From JACIYW01 sp014359745 (GTDB taxonomy: Bacteria > Pseudomonadota > Alphaproteobacteria > Rhodobacterales > Rhodobacteraceae), in contig JBNPWE010000012.1 in assembly GCA_050433985.1 (NCBI GenBank), positions 33,658-97,657 on the forward strand: 64,000 nt of DNA. Reading direction: 5' to 3'. Position numbers and translations under genes: made by a program. The notes beneath the pieces are model-generated. The model saw only the letters and a list, made by a program, of their open reading frames with translations, was not told where the DNA came from and did no database searches. Below, in pieces: positions 8,294-15,472 of the stretch (positions are counted from its first letter, which is position 1; each line of letters opens with the position of its first letter).

Positions 8294-8875
8294 TCAGTCG
8301 AGCCGCCGCATGGCATCCTCGACGATGCTCTGGAGCAGCGCCCTGTCGGGACGGCTGCGCATCAGCACCACAAGGCCGATCAGGCTCGCCAGAAGGCCGC
8401 GCGCGGCATCCCCGGCATCGATATGATCGGCGATCTCGCCTTGCGCCTTGCCTTCCGCGATCATGCGGGCGAAGAATTCCTCCATCTGTTCCTGAGCATG
8501 CGCAACGATCGCCGCAACCTCGGGATCATGGGCGGACAGCTCGAGCGCCGTGTTCGTCAGCAGGCAGCCACGATTGCTGCCGCCGTCGGCGAGGTCAGCC
8601 ATGAAGGCGAGATACAGCGCACGTATGGCTTCGCGCGGCGTGTTCCGGGCCGCCAGATCAGCGAGCAACTCGCGGCGTATCTTGCCATCATACATGCGCA
8701 AGGCCGCGAGAAACAGCGCGCGTTTGTCGCCGTAAGTCGCATAAAGGCTGCCCCGATTGATGCCGGTACACTCGACGAGATCCTGCATCGAGGTTGCCTC
8801 GTAGCCATGCGCCCAGAAGGCCTTCATGGCCTTTTCGAGCGTCTCGGCTACATCGAAGTTCTTTTCCCAAGGCAT
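8294..8875 (-). CDS. TetR/AcrR-family transcriptional regulator
   Basis: 193 residues. The N-terminal helix-turn-helix reads AMKAFWAHGYEATSMQDLVE followed by CTGINRGSLYATYGDKRALF, an exact TetR pattern, and the helical C-terminus (FARMIAEGKAQGEIADHIDAG) is the ligand-binding and dimer domain. The start at 8875 has GGAGGG upstream. Operators at 8911-8925 (its own promoter) and 8262-8276 (the AhpD-hydrolase unit) suggest a self-regulated detoxification cassette that is induced when a small molecule binds the regulator. Confidence 0.92.
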   Translation of the reverse strand: MPWEKNFDVAETLEKAMKAFWAHGYEATSMQDLVECTGINRGSLYATYGDKRALFLAALRMYDGKIRRELLADLAARNTPREAIRALYLAFMADLADGGSNRGCLLTNTALELSAHDPEVAAIVAHAQEQMEEFFARMIAEGKAQGEIADHIDAGDAARGLLASLIGLVVLMRSRPDRALLQSIVEDAMRRLD

Positions 8876-8910
8876 CGCATTCCCTCCGCTTCAACACATA
8901 TAGCGAGTAT

Positions 8911-8925
8911 GGAACGATCGTTCAA
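8911..8925. promoter_or_regulatory. TetR-type operator at the regulator's own promoter
   Basis: GGAACGATCGTTCAA, whose inner 12 bases GAACGATCGTTC form a perfect palindrome, lies 36-50 bases upstream of the TetR start. It pairs with the near-identical site at 8262. The rest of 8876-9200 shows no convincing gene. Confidence 0.8.
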
Positions 8926-9200
8926 GACCTTCCTGCGCTGAACCCTCGCCAGCAGTCGGCGGGTTCCCTGACGATGTGTGGGACGGCCGGGCGCGGGAGT
9001 TGCATGTCCTGTGCGCCATCGCACCGGTGTGGTGCTGGCGACCGCAACTGGAAGCAGGCGCCGTATCGACAATTCAGGATATCGCCGTGTCTGAGAAGGC
9101 TTGCACTGGTTCGCCCGACGGATGATGCGGCGCGCTCACTTGTCTCCCGGTGTTCCACCCCCACGACGACTCGTGGCCACCAGGGTGGCGCGCCCTCCCC

Positions 9201-9240
9201 AAATGATCGCCAGCCTGCGCCACCCTGCCACCCTTGTCGT
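9201..9240 (+). promoter_or_regulatory. GCGCCACCC repeat cluster upstream of integrase 1
   Basis: The block AAATGATCGCCAGCCTGCGC then CACCCTGCCACCCTTGTCGT is one of four related clusters in the window (others at 11537, 54346 and 56675). A reverse-orientation half-site, GGGTGGCGCGCC, precedes it at 9183. It lies about 65-105 bases before the integrase start, as an operator would. This copy has two changes from the consensus CGCCACCC-TGCGCCACCCC-GCCACCC. Confidence 0.6.
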
Positions 9241-9304
9241 CATGCTTCGCTTGCCTGGGGCTCGAATCCACGCCTCATGTGATGACGAACGGAGGGTGAG
9301 TTGC

Positions 9305-10564
9305 ATGGTCAACCGATTGCGCTTGAACGAGAAATCCGTCCGAGAGGCCGAACCGGCCAAGGGGCGGGACTATCAGATCTTCGACACCGAGGTGCGCGGT
9401 TTCGCCGTGTGCATCTACCGATCCGGCAGCCGCGCCTTCACCATCGACTACCGCCATGCCGGGCGGCAGCGGCGGATGACCATGGGGCGCTGGCCGGAAT
9501 GGTCGGCCACGGCGGCGCGGGAGCGGGCGAAGGAGTTGCGACGCGAGATCGACGCCGGGGGTGATCCGCTGGGCCAAAAGGAAACCGGACGGGATGCCCC
9601 GCGGTTCAAAGATCTGATCGACCGCTATACCGAGGTGCATCTGCCGCGCCTCTCAGCCCTGAACGCATCCGACCAAAAGTCGATGCTGGCGAAGATGGTG
9701 GCCCCTGACTGGGGCAACAAGCTGGTGACAGAGATCACGCCCTATGATGTGGAAAAGCTGCTGAACAAAGTGGCGGCGGGTCGGGCCCGGCCCTCCAAGG
9801 CAAAGCCGAACAACCGGGCAAGGAAGCTGCAGGGGCCGAAACCCACACCGGTGCGCGCCAACCGCACGGGCGAGGTGCTGCGCAAGATGTTCACCTATGC
9901 CGTCAGCTGGGGTTGGCGCGACGACAACCCCGCCTCCGGCTTCCGCCGCCGGATCGAGAACCCGCGCGAACGGTTCCTCTGTCACGAAGAAATCCGCAAG
10001 CTGGCCGAGGCGCTGGAGGCAGCAGAGGATCGCCGCGCGGCCGACATCATCCGCCTCTGCATGCTGACCGGCGCGCGGGTGGGCGAGGTCCGTCAGGCGC
10101 GTTTTGAGCATTTCAACCTCGAACATCTGAGCTGGTCCAAGCCCGCCAGCATGACCAAGCAGCGGAAAATCCACCGCCTGCCAATCTCGGACGAGGCAGC
10201 GGCCATCGTTCGCCAACGCCAGCTGCTGGTGCCGCGCGGCTGCGTCCTCCTGTTTCCCGGCGATGTGCCGGGCCAGCCGGTGAAGGAAATCCGGCGGTTC
10301 TGGGCGGCAATCCAGAAGGCAGTCGGGATCCCGGATGTGCGGATCCACGACCTGCGCCACACCTTTGCGTCCTTGCTGGTCAGTGGCGGTGCCTCGCTGG
10401 AAATGATCGGCAAGCTGCTGGGACACAGCCAGATGCAGACCACCCAGCGCTATGCGCACCTGATGGACTCGCCCTTGCGCGCCGGTGTCGATGCCGTCGC
10501 CAGCGCCTTCCGGCCCCGGCCTATGCTTGTGCATGATGCCGATGAGGCGCGGAAGTCGGTCTGA
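9305..10564 (+). CDS. int: tyrosine integrase, P4 type (copy 1)
   Basis: 419 residues from ATG 9305, chosen because GGAGGGTGA precedes it and MVNRLRLNEKSVREAEPAKG is the usual start of the P4-type arm-binding domain; the longer upstream frame is leader DNA. The catalytic residues are all present: Arg in LTGARVGEVR (residue 258), HDLRHTF (His348, Arg351), LGHSQ (His374) and the nucleophile in RYAHL (Tyr383). P4-type integrases usually recombine in the 3' ends of tRNA genes, which fits the tRNA-fMet attachment sites in this window, although the nearest site is about 2.7 kb away, farther than usual. Integrase 2 at 54450 is nearly identical. Confidence 0.93.
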   Translation: MVNRLRLNEKSVREAEPAKGRDYQIFDTEVRGFAVCIYRSGSRAFTIDYRHAGRQRRMTMGRWPEWSATAARERAKELRREIDAGGDPLGQKETGRDAPRFKDLIDRYTEVHLPRLSALNASDQKSMLAKMVAPDWGNKLVTEITPYDVEKLLNKVAAGRARPSKAKPNNRARKLQGPKPTPVRANRTGEVLRKMFTYAVSWGWRDDNPASGFRRRIENPRERFLCHEEIRKLAEALEAAEDRRAADIIRLCMLTGARVGEVRQARFEHFNLEHLSWSKPASMTKQRKIHRLPISDEAAAIVRQRQLLVPRGCVLLFPGDVPGQPVKEIRRFWAAIQKAVGIPDVRIHDLRHTFASLLVSGGASLEMIGKLLGHSQMQTTQRYAHLMDSPLRAGVDAVASAFRPRPMLVHDADEARKSV

Positions 10565-10593
10565 ACGACATCCCGCGCCCACTTTGCCGGTGA

Positions 10594-11187
10594 TCAGCAG
10601 GAGCCCCGTAGCGCTTTCCAGATCGGTGTCAGCCTGCGGCGGATCGTGCGTTCATCCGGCACTTCGCTGCCATCGCCGTTGGTGACAAACCACTCCTGCA
10701 CTTCGCCCAGCCATTCCGCTTGGGTTGCGGGCAGGCCCTGATCGTGGATCCGCACCATCAGGGTGATGTACATCCCCTCCCAGTCATAACGGGCGGTCGA
10801 GCCGATGTGTGATGCCGGGCGGCGCAGCAGATCGCAATCTGCCTCGAACCGGCGGACTTGGTCGGCCATGATCAGCAGGTCCGCAAGCGTGACCTCGATC
10901 CCGACCGGGTCGGCGATCATGATCCACTCGTCCTGATCCTTTGGGCGAATGCGCCGAAGAATACTCTTTGTTGGTCCCGTTCCGCAGCGCCGGAACATCT
11001 GCATGATGTCCGTGACCGAGACCACGACATAACCGGCGACGATCTGCCGCCCCCGCGTCACCGGCGGGATCGCCGTGACGATGTCGAACCGTCCGACCGA
11101 CGCCCAGCCTGCGATGTCGGCCAGCGAACAGTCCCAGCGGGCGGCGGCTTCAAGCAACGTGAAATGGACGCGGGGGGGTAGTGCCAT
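10594..11187 (-). CDS. putative phage repressor or regulator, unknown family (copy 1)
   Basis: 197 residues, ATG 11187 preceded by AAGGAG. The N-terminus FTLLEAAARWDCSLADIAGW resembles a helix-turn-helix, and the C-terminus VPDERTIRRRLTPIWKALRG could be a second DNA-binding helix pair. No protease (LexA/CI-type) domain is visible. It is transcribed divergently from the early operon across a highly conserved non-coding block and lies just downstream of the integrase, the usual place of an immunity repressor. Copy 2 (55735-56328) is over 90 percent identical in protein. The repressor role is inferred from position only. Confidence 0.75.
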   Translation of the reverse strand: MALPPRVHFTLLEAAARWDCSLADIAGWASVGRFDIVTAIPPVTRGRQIVAGYVVVSVTDIMQMFRRCGTGPTKSILRRIRPKDQDEWIMIADPVGIEVTLADLLIMADQVRRFEADCDLLRRPASHIGSTARYDWEGMYITLMVRIHDQGLPATQAEWLGEVQEWFVTNGDGSEVPDERTIRRRLTPIWKALRGSC

Positions 11188-11536
11188 GCCTCAACTCCTT
11201 TTTTTGATGATTTGAAAACAGGCCATCGCGCCGCTCTCCGGATGGAGGCGGCCAGAAGCCTGGTCGTCGGGGAAATCAGGGATCAGCCGGGCGGGAAAAC
11301 CGTGACGGCAAGAGGACGGGAAAAGATCAGACGCCGTTCAAAAATGATCTCGGCCATCCCTGCCCCCCTCTCCTGTCAGCCCTGCGAAGCGACTCGCCCT
11401 CTGGATGAAACCCGGAACAAACAGGAAACACAATCAAACTCCGTTCTTGACACGCAGGCGCATGCAACGACTCGGCAGGCGCTGGGATCGGCAGTTTGAA
11501 AAAGTCAATAAAACAAGGGGTGGCACTGGTCTCGAC
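11188..11536. promoter_or_regulatory. highly conserved non-coding block between repressor candidate and early operon (copy 1)
   Basis: I see no convincing gene here. From about 11277 to 11475 the DNA differs from the second prophage copy (56416-56615) at only one or two bases, clearly fewer than in the flanking genes. Near its right end a TTGACA hexamer at 11457 is kept in both copies. An 85-residue frame from 11242 is possible in this copy but has no matching stop in the other, so I do not call it. Control of both divergent promoters, or a small RNA, are possibilities. Confidence 0.6.
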
Positions 11537-11575
11537 AAATGAGCGCCACCCTGCGCCACCCCGCCACCCCTGCTG
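11537..11575 (+). promoter_or_regulatory. GCGCCACCC repeat cluster upstream of the early operon (copy 1)
   Basis: AAATGAGCGCCACCCTGCGC then CACCCCGCCACCCCTG contains three direct CGCCACCC units, with a reverse half-site GGGGTGGCA at about 11518. The matching cluster in prophage 2 is at 56675. It sits 60-100 bases before the first early gene, suitable for an operator. Confidence 0.65.
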
Positions 11576-11633
11576 ATCTGCTCTCGGTGCCTGACGACGG
11601 CCGCCCATCCCGGACGGCAATCAGGAGGCAGAG

Positions 11634-11879
11634 ATGATTCAACCACAGACAGAAACGGACTTGGCCAGCGCAGCCCTGCTTTCGGGCTGGATCACCCGCA
11701 AGGACCTGGCGGCCGCGCTGAACGTAACGGTCGACACCCTTGGGCGCTGGGAAGCGCGACGCTTCGGCCCACCCTGCGTCCGTGCTGGGCGAATGGTGCT
11801 CTATCGGCACCGGGCCGTGCAGGATTGGCTGGCCGCTCAGGAGATGCCTCGGGCCAAGACGGCCGGGGGGCGGAAATGA
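11634..11879 (+). CDS. small helix-turn-helix protein, excisionase/AlpA-like (copy 1)
   Basis: 81 residues, with AGGAGGCAGAG before the ATG. The core WITRKDLAAALNVTVDTLGR followed by WEARRFGPPCVRAGRMVLYR and RAVQDWLAAQE is the MerR-like winged helix of excisionase-type proteins: recognition helix, a hydrophobic turn and the wing. It is the first gene of the early operon and ends in an ATGA overlap with the next gene. It may be an excisionase or an early regulator. Copy 2 at 56773 is almost identical. Confidence 0.8.
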   Translation: MIQPQTETDLASAALLSGWITRKDLAAALNVTVDTLGRWEARRFGPPCVRAGRMVLYRHRAVQDWLAAQEMPRAKTAGGRK

Positions 11880-12115
11880 CCCATATCCCGCAAAATACTG
11901 GCTGGCCCGCTGACCGTGTCGCCGAAGCCCGCGCCGTCATCGCCGATGTCGTCCATCACAGCGATCCCCTGATCCGCCTCGCCTGCAATGTCCTGGTCGC
12001 CCATGGCGAGACGGAGGCCGAGCGCAAGGACGCCGGGGTACTGCTGGTGGTGATCGACGCACGGCGGGGGGTAGCGCGCGCCCAGCGCGAAGACAGTGGG
12101 AGGGCCGCGCAATGA
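11876..12115 (+). CDS. small hypothetical early protein (copy 1)
   Basis: 79 residues from ATG 11876, overlapping the previous stop (ATGA) and overlapping the next gene by the same four bases. The sequence WPADRVAEARAVIADVVHHS and AHGETEAERKDAGVLLVVID is predicted helical and soluble, with no known motif. Copy 2 (57015-57254) has the same length but a GTG start. Conservation in both prophages with coupled overlaps supports it being real. Confidence 0.65.
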   Translation: MTHIPQNTGWPADRVAEARAVIADVVHHSDPLIRLACNVLVAHGETEAERKDAGVLLVVIDARRGVARAQREDSGRAAQ

Positions 12116-12504
12116 CGCGCCGTGGCACCCCCGAGGCCGATCTGCAGCGCGCCGTTGTGCAGGCGCTGCGCTTTGCCCTGCCCCGCGACGCCATCGTGCA
12201 TCACTGCGCCAACGAGGTGACCGAGGCCGGGCCGCGCGGGGCCAGGCGGCAGGCCATCCTCGTCGGCATGGGCGTCCATGCCGGATTTGCCGATCTGATC
12301 GTGATCTCCGGCGGCCGCGTGCTGTTCCTCGAGGTCAAAAGCGAAACCGGCCGATTGCGCAAATCGCAGGAGGACTTCCGCGACACCGTCTGCGCGCAGG
12401 GCTTTGGCTGGGCGCTGGTCCGGTCGGTCGACGATGCGCTGGGCGCGCTGGCCGACAACGGCTTCACCAGCCGTGTCCGCCCGGCGCGGAGGGCGGCACC
12501 ATGA
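12112..12504 (+). CDS. VRR-NUC domain nuclease (copy 1)
   Basis: 130 residues with the VRR-NUC (PD-(D/E)XK) pattern: RGTPEADLQRAVVQALRFAL, then GVHAGFADLIVISGGRVLFL with Asp, EVKSETGRLRKSQ with the E-x-K pair, and a helical end. Stand-alone phage VRR-NUC proteins are thought to act as Holliday-junction or structure-specific nucleases in replication and recombination. It lies directly before the replication gene with an ATGA overlap at both ends. Copy 2 is at 57251. Confidence 0.85.
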   Translation: MTRRGTPEADLQRAVVQALRFALPRDAIVHHCANEVTEAGPRGARRQAILVGMGVHAGFADLIVISGGRVLFLEVKSETGRLRKSQEDFRDTVCAQGFGWALVRSVDDALGALADNGFTSRVRPARRAAP

Positions 12505-13535
12505 GCCACAAGGCAACAGTCTGGGCGCTTGACCAGCGCAGCATCAAGGGCACGTCCAAGATCGTGCTCTGGCACCTCTGCGACCGTTACAACCCCGAGC
12601 ATGGCTGTTTTCCGTCGCAGGAGCTCTTGGCCTACGACTGCCAGGTCAGCCGCTCCGGCCTCAACAACCATCTCTCCCGTCTGGAAAAATGTGGTCTGAT
12701 GCGGCGCGAACGGCGCATCGACCCGATCACGAAGCGCCAGATGTCGACGCGCTACATCCTCGGCTTCGAGGAGGGGTTCACGCCGGTGCCCAGCACGGCA
12801 GCGGCCGGAAACCCAGCGGAAATCGTGTCGTCAGAGGAAAAGCCGTGTCCAAATATCGGACACGGACAACCTGGCGAAGAATCATTCGCAAACAGCGCGT
12901 TGGGATGCGCCACCGTTGAAAAGCCGTGTCCAGATTTTGCACACGGAGCCGTGTCCAGAAAACAGGCCGACCCGTGTCCAGAAAATGAGCAAAGCCGTGT
13001 CCAGAATTTGGACACTAACCTTGTAAGAGAACCTGTAAAGGAGGAGGAGGGCGCGCAGGCGCGCGAGGCTGAGTTTGATTTGTTCTTCGCAGAGCTGCTG
13101 CAAGCGCTGGGCTTTGCCGCCAACGCCACCCTGCCCGCCTGGTGGCAGGGCTGGCCAGCGCAAACCCATGTGCGTCGCTGGATCGATGATCTCGGGCTGA
13201 CAACCAGCCGGATCATCGAGGTCGCCCTGGAGACCCGGCGCGATCATCCCAACCCGCCCGATGGCCCCAAGGCCCTCGACCGGTTCATGGAACGGGCAGC
13301 AGCGCGCGATGCGCAAGCGGCTATTGCGGCCGTGAAGGGCACAAAGGCCAAGCGGCGGCGCAAGGCAGGTGCAGCGCCACCGCCCAGCGAGGATGAACTG
13401 GCGGCCTTCTATGCCGCCAAGGTCAACTCCGACGAGTATCTGCCCACGGGCATGATCAGCACCGCCATGTGCGGATTGATGCTGGCACGCGGGCTGGTCA
13501 CGCCCGAACGCCTCAGCCAGCGCGTGGTGCGGTGA
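12501..13535 (+). CDS. phage replication initiator, helix-turn-helix type (copy 1)
   Basis: 344 residues. Residues 1-95 form a winged helix typical of phage O-like or helix-turn-helix replication proteins (ALDQRSIKGTSKIVLWHLCD, CFPSQELLAYDCQVSRSGLN, NHLSRLEKCGLMRRERRIDP). The middle, about 105-170, is low-complexity and carries the DNA iterons (12843-13016), as in the lambda O gene where the origin lies inside the coding region. The C-terminal domain (LPAWWQGWPAQTHVRRWIDD...) may contact other replication proteins. I infer that it binds the iterons. Copy 2 (57643) shares both terminal parts and is most divergent around the iterons. Confidence 0.8.
   Translation: MSHKATVWALDQRSIKGTSKIVLWHLCDRYNPEHGCFPSQELLAYDCQVSRSGLNNHLSRLEKCGLMRRERRIDPITKRQMSTRYILGFEEGFTPVPSTAAAGNPAEIVSSEEKPCPNIGHGQPGEESFANSALGCATVEKPCPDFAHGAVSRKQADPCPENEQSRVQNLDTNLVREPVKEEEGAQAREAEFDLFFAELLQALGFAANATLPAWWQGWPAQTHVRRWIDDLGLTTSRIIEVALETRRDHPNPPDGPKALDRFMERAAARDAQAAIAAVKGTKAKRRRKAGAAPPPSEDELAAFYAAKVNSDEYLPTGMISTAMCGLMLARGLVTPERLSQRVVR
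12843..13016 (+). repeat. iterons inside the replication gene, putative origin (copy 1)
   Basis: Five copies of CCGTGTCC begin at about 12844, 12924, 12949, 12972 and 12995. The first, second and fifth continue into a dyad of the type CCGTGTCC-6/7 bases-GGACAC: CCGTGTCCAAATATCGGACA at 12844, GCACACGG after the second, and GGACACTAACC closing the array. Dyad iterons inside an initiator gene are the hallmark of lambdoid origins. The same arrangement occurs in prophage 2 at 57939-58125. Confidence 0.75.
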
Positions 13536-14798
13536 ATGGCATGGTGTCACGTCCCCGGCACGGATTGTCCCTCTGCGCAGGCGGCGGAGGCTTGGATTTG
13601 GGCGTCATGCTCGCCGAGCCCGGCTATCACACCCGCGCCTTTGTCGAATGGGAGGACTGGCCCCGCGCAGTCCTCATCGCAGCCCAAGCCGCGCGGTACT
13701 TCGCCCCGGCCCCGATCTGGGACGATCTGCGCAGCTTTGATGCCCGCCCCTTCAGCGGTGCTTTTGATACCGTCCTCGCCGGATATCCCTGCCAGCCCTT
13801 CAGCGCGGCCGGAAAGCGCGGGGGCGCCGACGATCCCCGTCACCTCTGGCCTGATGTCGCCCGTGTCATTGGAGAATGTTCCCCAGAATGGGTGTTCCTC
13901 GAAAACGTCGCAGGTCACGTCACCCTTGGTCTCGAGACCGTCCTGCGAGAGCTTTGGGGCATGGGCTACACGCCTGCGGCGGGCTTGTTCTCGGCGGCAG
14001 AAGTCAGCGCGCCGCACCAGCGGTTGCGCATCTTCATCCTGGCCCACACCGATGAGCCTGCATCCGGGCACGGCCAGCTACAATCCAGCCGGGAACAGCG
14101 ACTTTACCCGCAAGGCGGAGGCGCTGGCGCTGGGCATCACCAGCTGGTCGACGCCGAAAGCGACGGATGGGACGAAGGGTGGCCCGGGCCAGAGCTATGG
14201 CTCGGGCGGCACCCCGCCCCTGCCCGCGCAAGCGGCACAATGGCAGACGCCGGTGGCCGACGACCAGATGGATCGGCTGCGTGGCAAGATCAACAGCAGG
14301 GGCGAGCCGAAACTATCGGCACAGGCCCTGCAATGGCCCACACCGGCGGCGCAGAACTGGAAGGGCAGCAGCCCGGCCAGCGTGATGCGCGCCGACGGCA
14401 AGTCCCGGATGGATATCCGGCATTATCGCGCGGAGCAGGGCTTCACCCGCCCGGCCCCGGCGATCATGCAGGATGGGCGGCGGTCCTCGCCGCACGCCCC
14501 GATCTCGCGCCCGCTCTGGGCTTCGATGATTGCCTCGCATGGGCGCGTCGCATGTCGGCGCATCCTGAAGGGCCGGTCGCGGCGGCGGCTGAACCCGCTC
14601 TTCGTCGGATGGCTGATGGGCTGGCCCATCGGGCACGCGCTCTGCGCCTGCTCGGCAACGGAGTTCACCCGCTGGCAGCAGCACATGCGTGGCGCGCTCT
14701 CGCAGCTGCCCATGGCCTCGGGCCCGTGGATCTGGCGGCCGACCGACGATGCCCAGCGCCCGGCGCAGATGAGCCTGTTTGACGGACTGCAACCATGA
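13532..14798 (+). CDS. phage C5-cytosine methyltransferase, apparent +1 frame switch (copy 1)
   Basis: The gene starts GTG at 13532 (GTGA overlap with the replication gene) or ATG 13541. The first part reads LSLCAGGGGLDLG (motif I), GYPCQPFSAAGKRGG (motif IV with catalytic Cys), VFLENV (VI) and APHQRLRIFILA (VIII). After about 14030 the frame one base ahead becomes the conserved one: WPTPMSLHPG, STPKATDGTKGGPGQSYG, then LNPLFVGWLMGWP, ending at TGA 14798, which overlaps the next ATG. Joined by +1, the product is 421 residues. The original frame also stays open to 14782 and holds a motif-X-like LLGNGVHPLAAAHAWRAL, so dual coding is possible. It modifies cytosine in an unknown site, probably to protect phage DNA. 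Confidence 0.8.
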
Positions 14799-15472
14799 GC
14801 ATCCAGGGGCGGATTGGCCGCATTGGCGGCAGCAAGGTCAAACGCACGCTGGGCGTGCAGGCGGCGCTGGAATGGGCGTTCCGGGTGGAAAAGGCCCAGC
14901 TGGAATTGGCGCCGCCAAAGGACGTGACCGAGGAAGGCTTTGGTTTTGGCCTCGAATACGTCCTGCTGCAACGCGCAGCACTTGGCTGCAAGGTCGACGG
15001 CGGCCAGCACAAGATGGGCAGCTATACCCATGCGGACGCCGAGGTGATCGCCGCCACCGTCGCCGGAATGCCCGACAGCCTCGGCGGCATCCGCATGGCG
15101 ATCAGCGTGGCCGAACTGGCGCGGGCTGGCCTGACGCCCGACTGGATGCCCGGTGTCGTGCCACGCTGTGTGCCTATGGAAACTAGGCAAAATCAGCATG
15201 GCGAGCGGGCAACCACAATCGTGGTGGGCATCGAACGCGTGCTGCATCGCAGGCGCTGGCGCACGGTCGAGGTTCTGGCCTGCCCAGTCACCTGGCGGCC
15301 GCATCCGGAACAGATCGCAGCCGCCCGGCGCGGCTATGACGATTGGTGGCTGGCGCTGGACTGGGTGCGGGAGGGGTTGATCGCAGGCGGGATGTTGCGC
15401 GAGGTGGATGTGACGGCCGTGATGCCGAAAGTGCGACCGTGGTCGCCCCGGCCCCATCAGGCGATAATTTGA
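14795..15472 (+). CDS. hypothetical early protein (copy 1)
   Basis: 225 residues, ATG 14795 overlapping the frame-B stop of the methyltransferase (ATGA). It contains TLGVQAALEWAFRVEKAQLE, a block SYTHADAEVIAATVAGMPDS, and a C-terminal YDDWWLALDWVREGLIAGGM. I do not recognise the family. It is the last shared gene of the early module: copy 2 (59898) is about 85 percent identical until the last 20 residues, after which the two prophages diverge completely. The position after replication and methylation genes would suit a late regulator, but nothing in the sequence proves this. Its end overlaps the convergent restriction gene by 16 bases. Confidence 0.75.
   Translation: MSIQGRIGRIGGSKVKRTLGVQAALEWAFRVEKAQLELAPPKDVTEEGFGFGLEYVLLQRAALGCKVDGGQHKMGSYTHADAEVIAATVAGMPDSLGGIRMAISVAELARAGLTPDWMPGVVPRCVPMETRQNQHGERATTIVVGIERVLHRRRWRTVEVLACPVTWRPHPEQIAAARRGYDDWWLALDWVREGLIAGGMLREVDVTAVMPKVRPWSPRPHQAII

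Noticed and set aside
9241..9285. tRNA T-arm-like sequence GGGGCTCGAATCCACGCC just upstream of both integrases
   Set aside because: The stem does not pair and the loop differs between copies (CTCGAAT, CGCGAAT), so it is not a tRNA remnant; the GCGCCACCC cluster is the clearer feature here.
11242..11499. Possible 85-residue protein in the conserved block, MEAARSLVVGEIRD...
   Set aside because: In prophage 2 the same frame has no stop until 57254, there is no ribosome site, and the few differences do not favour third positions.
12843..13016. CRISPR-like repeated units in the replication gene
   Set aside because: Units are short, irregularly spaced and dyad-symmetric with no uniform spacers; iterons explain them better. 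No CRISPR array or cas gene is seen in the window.
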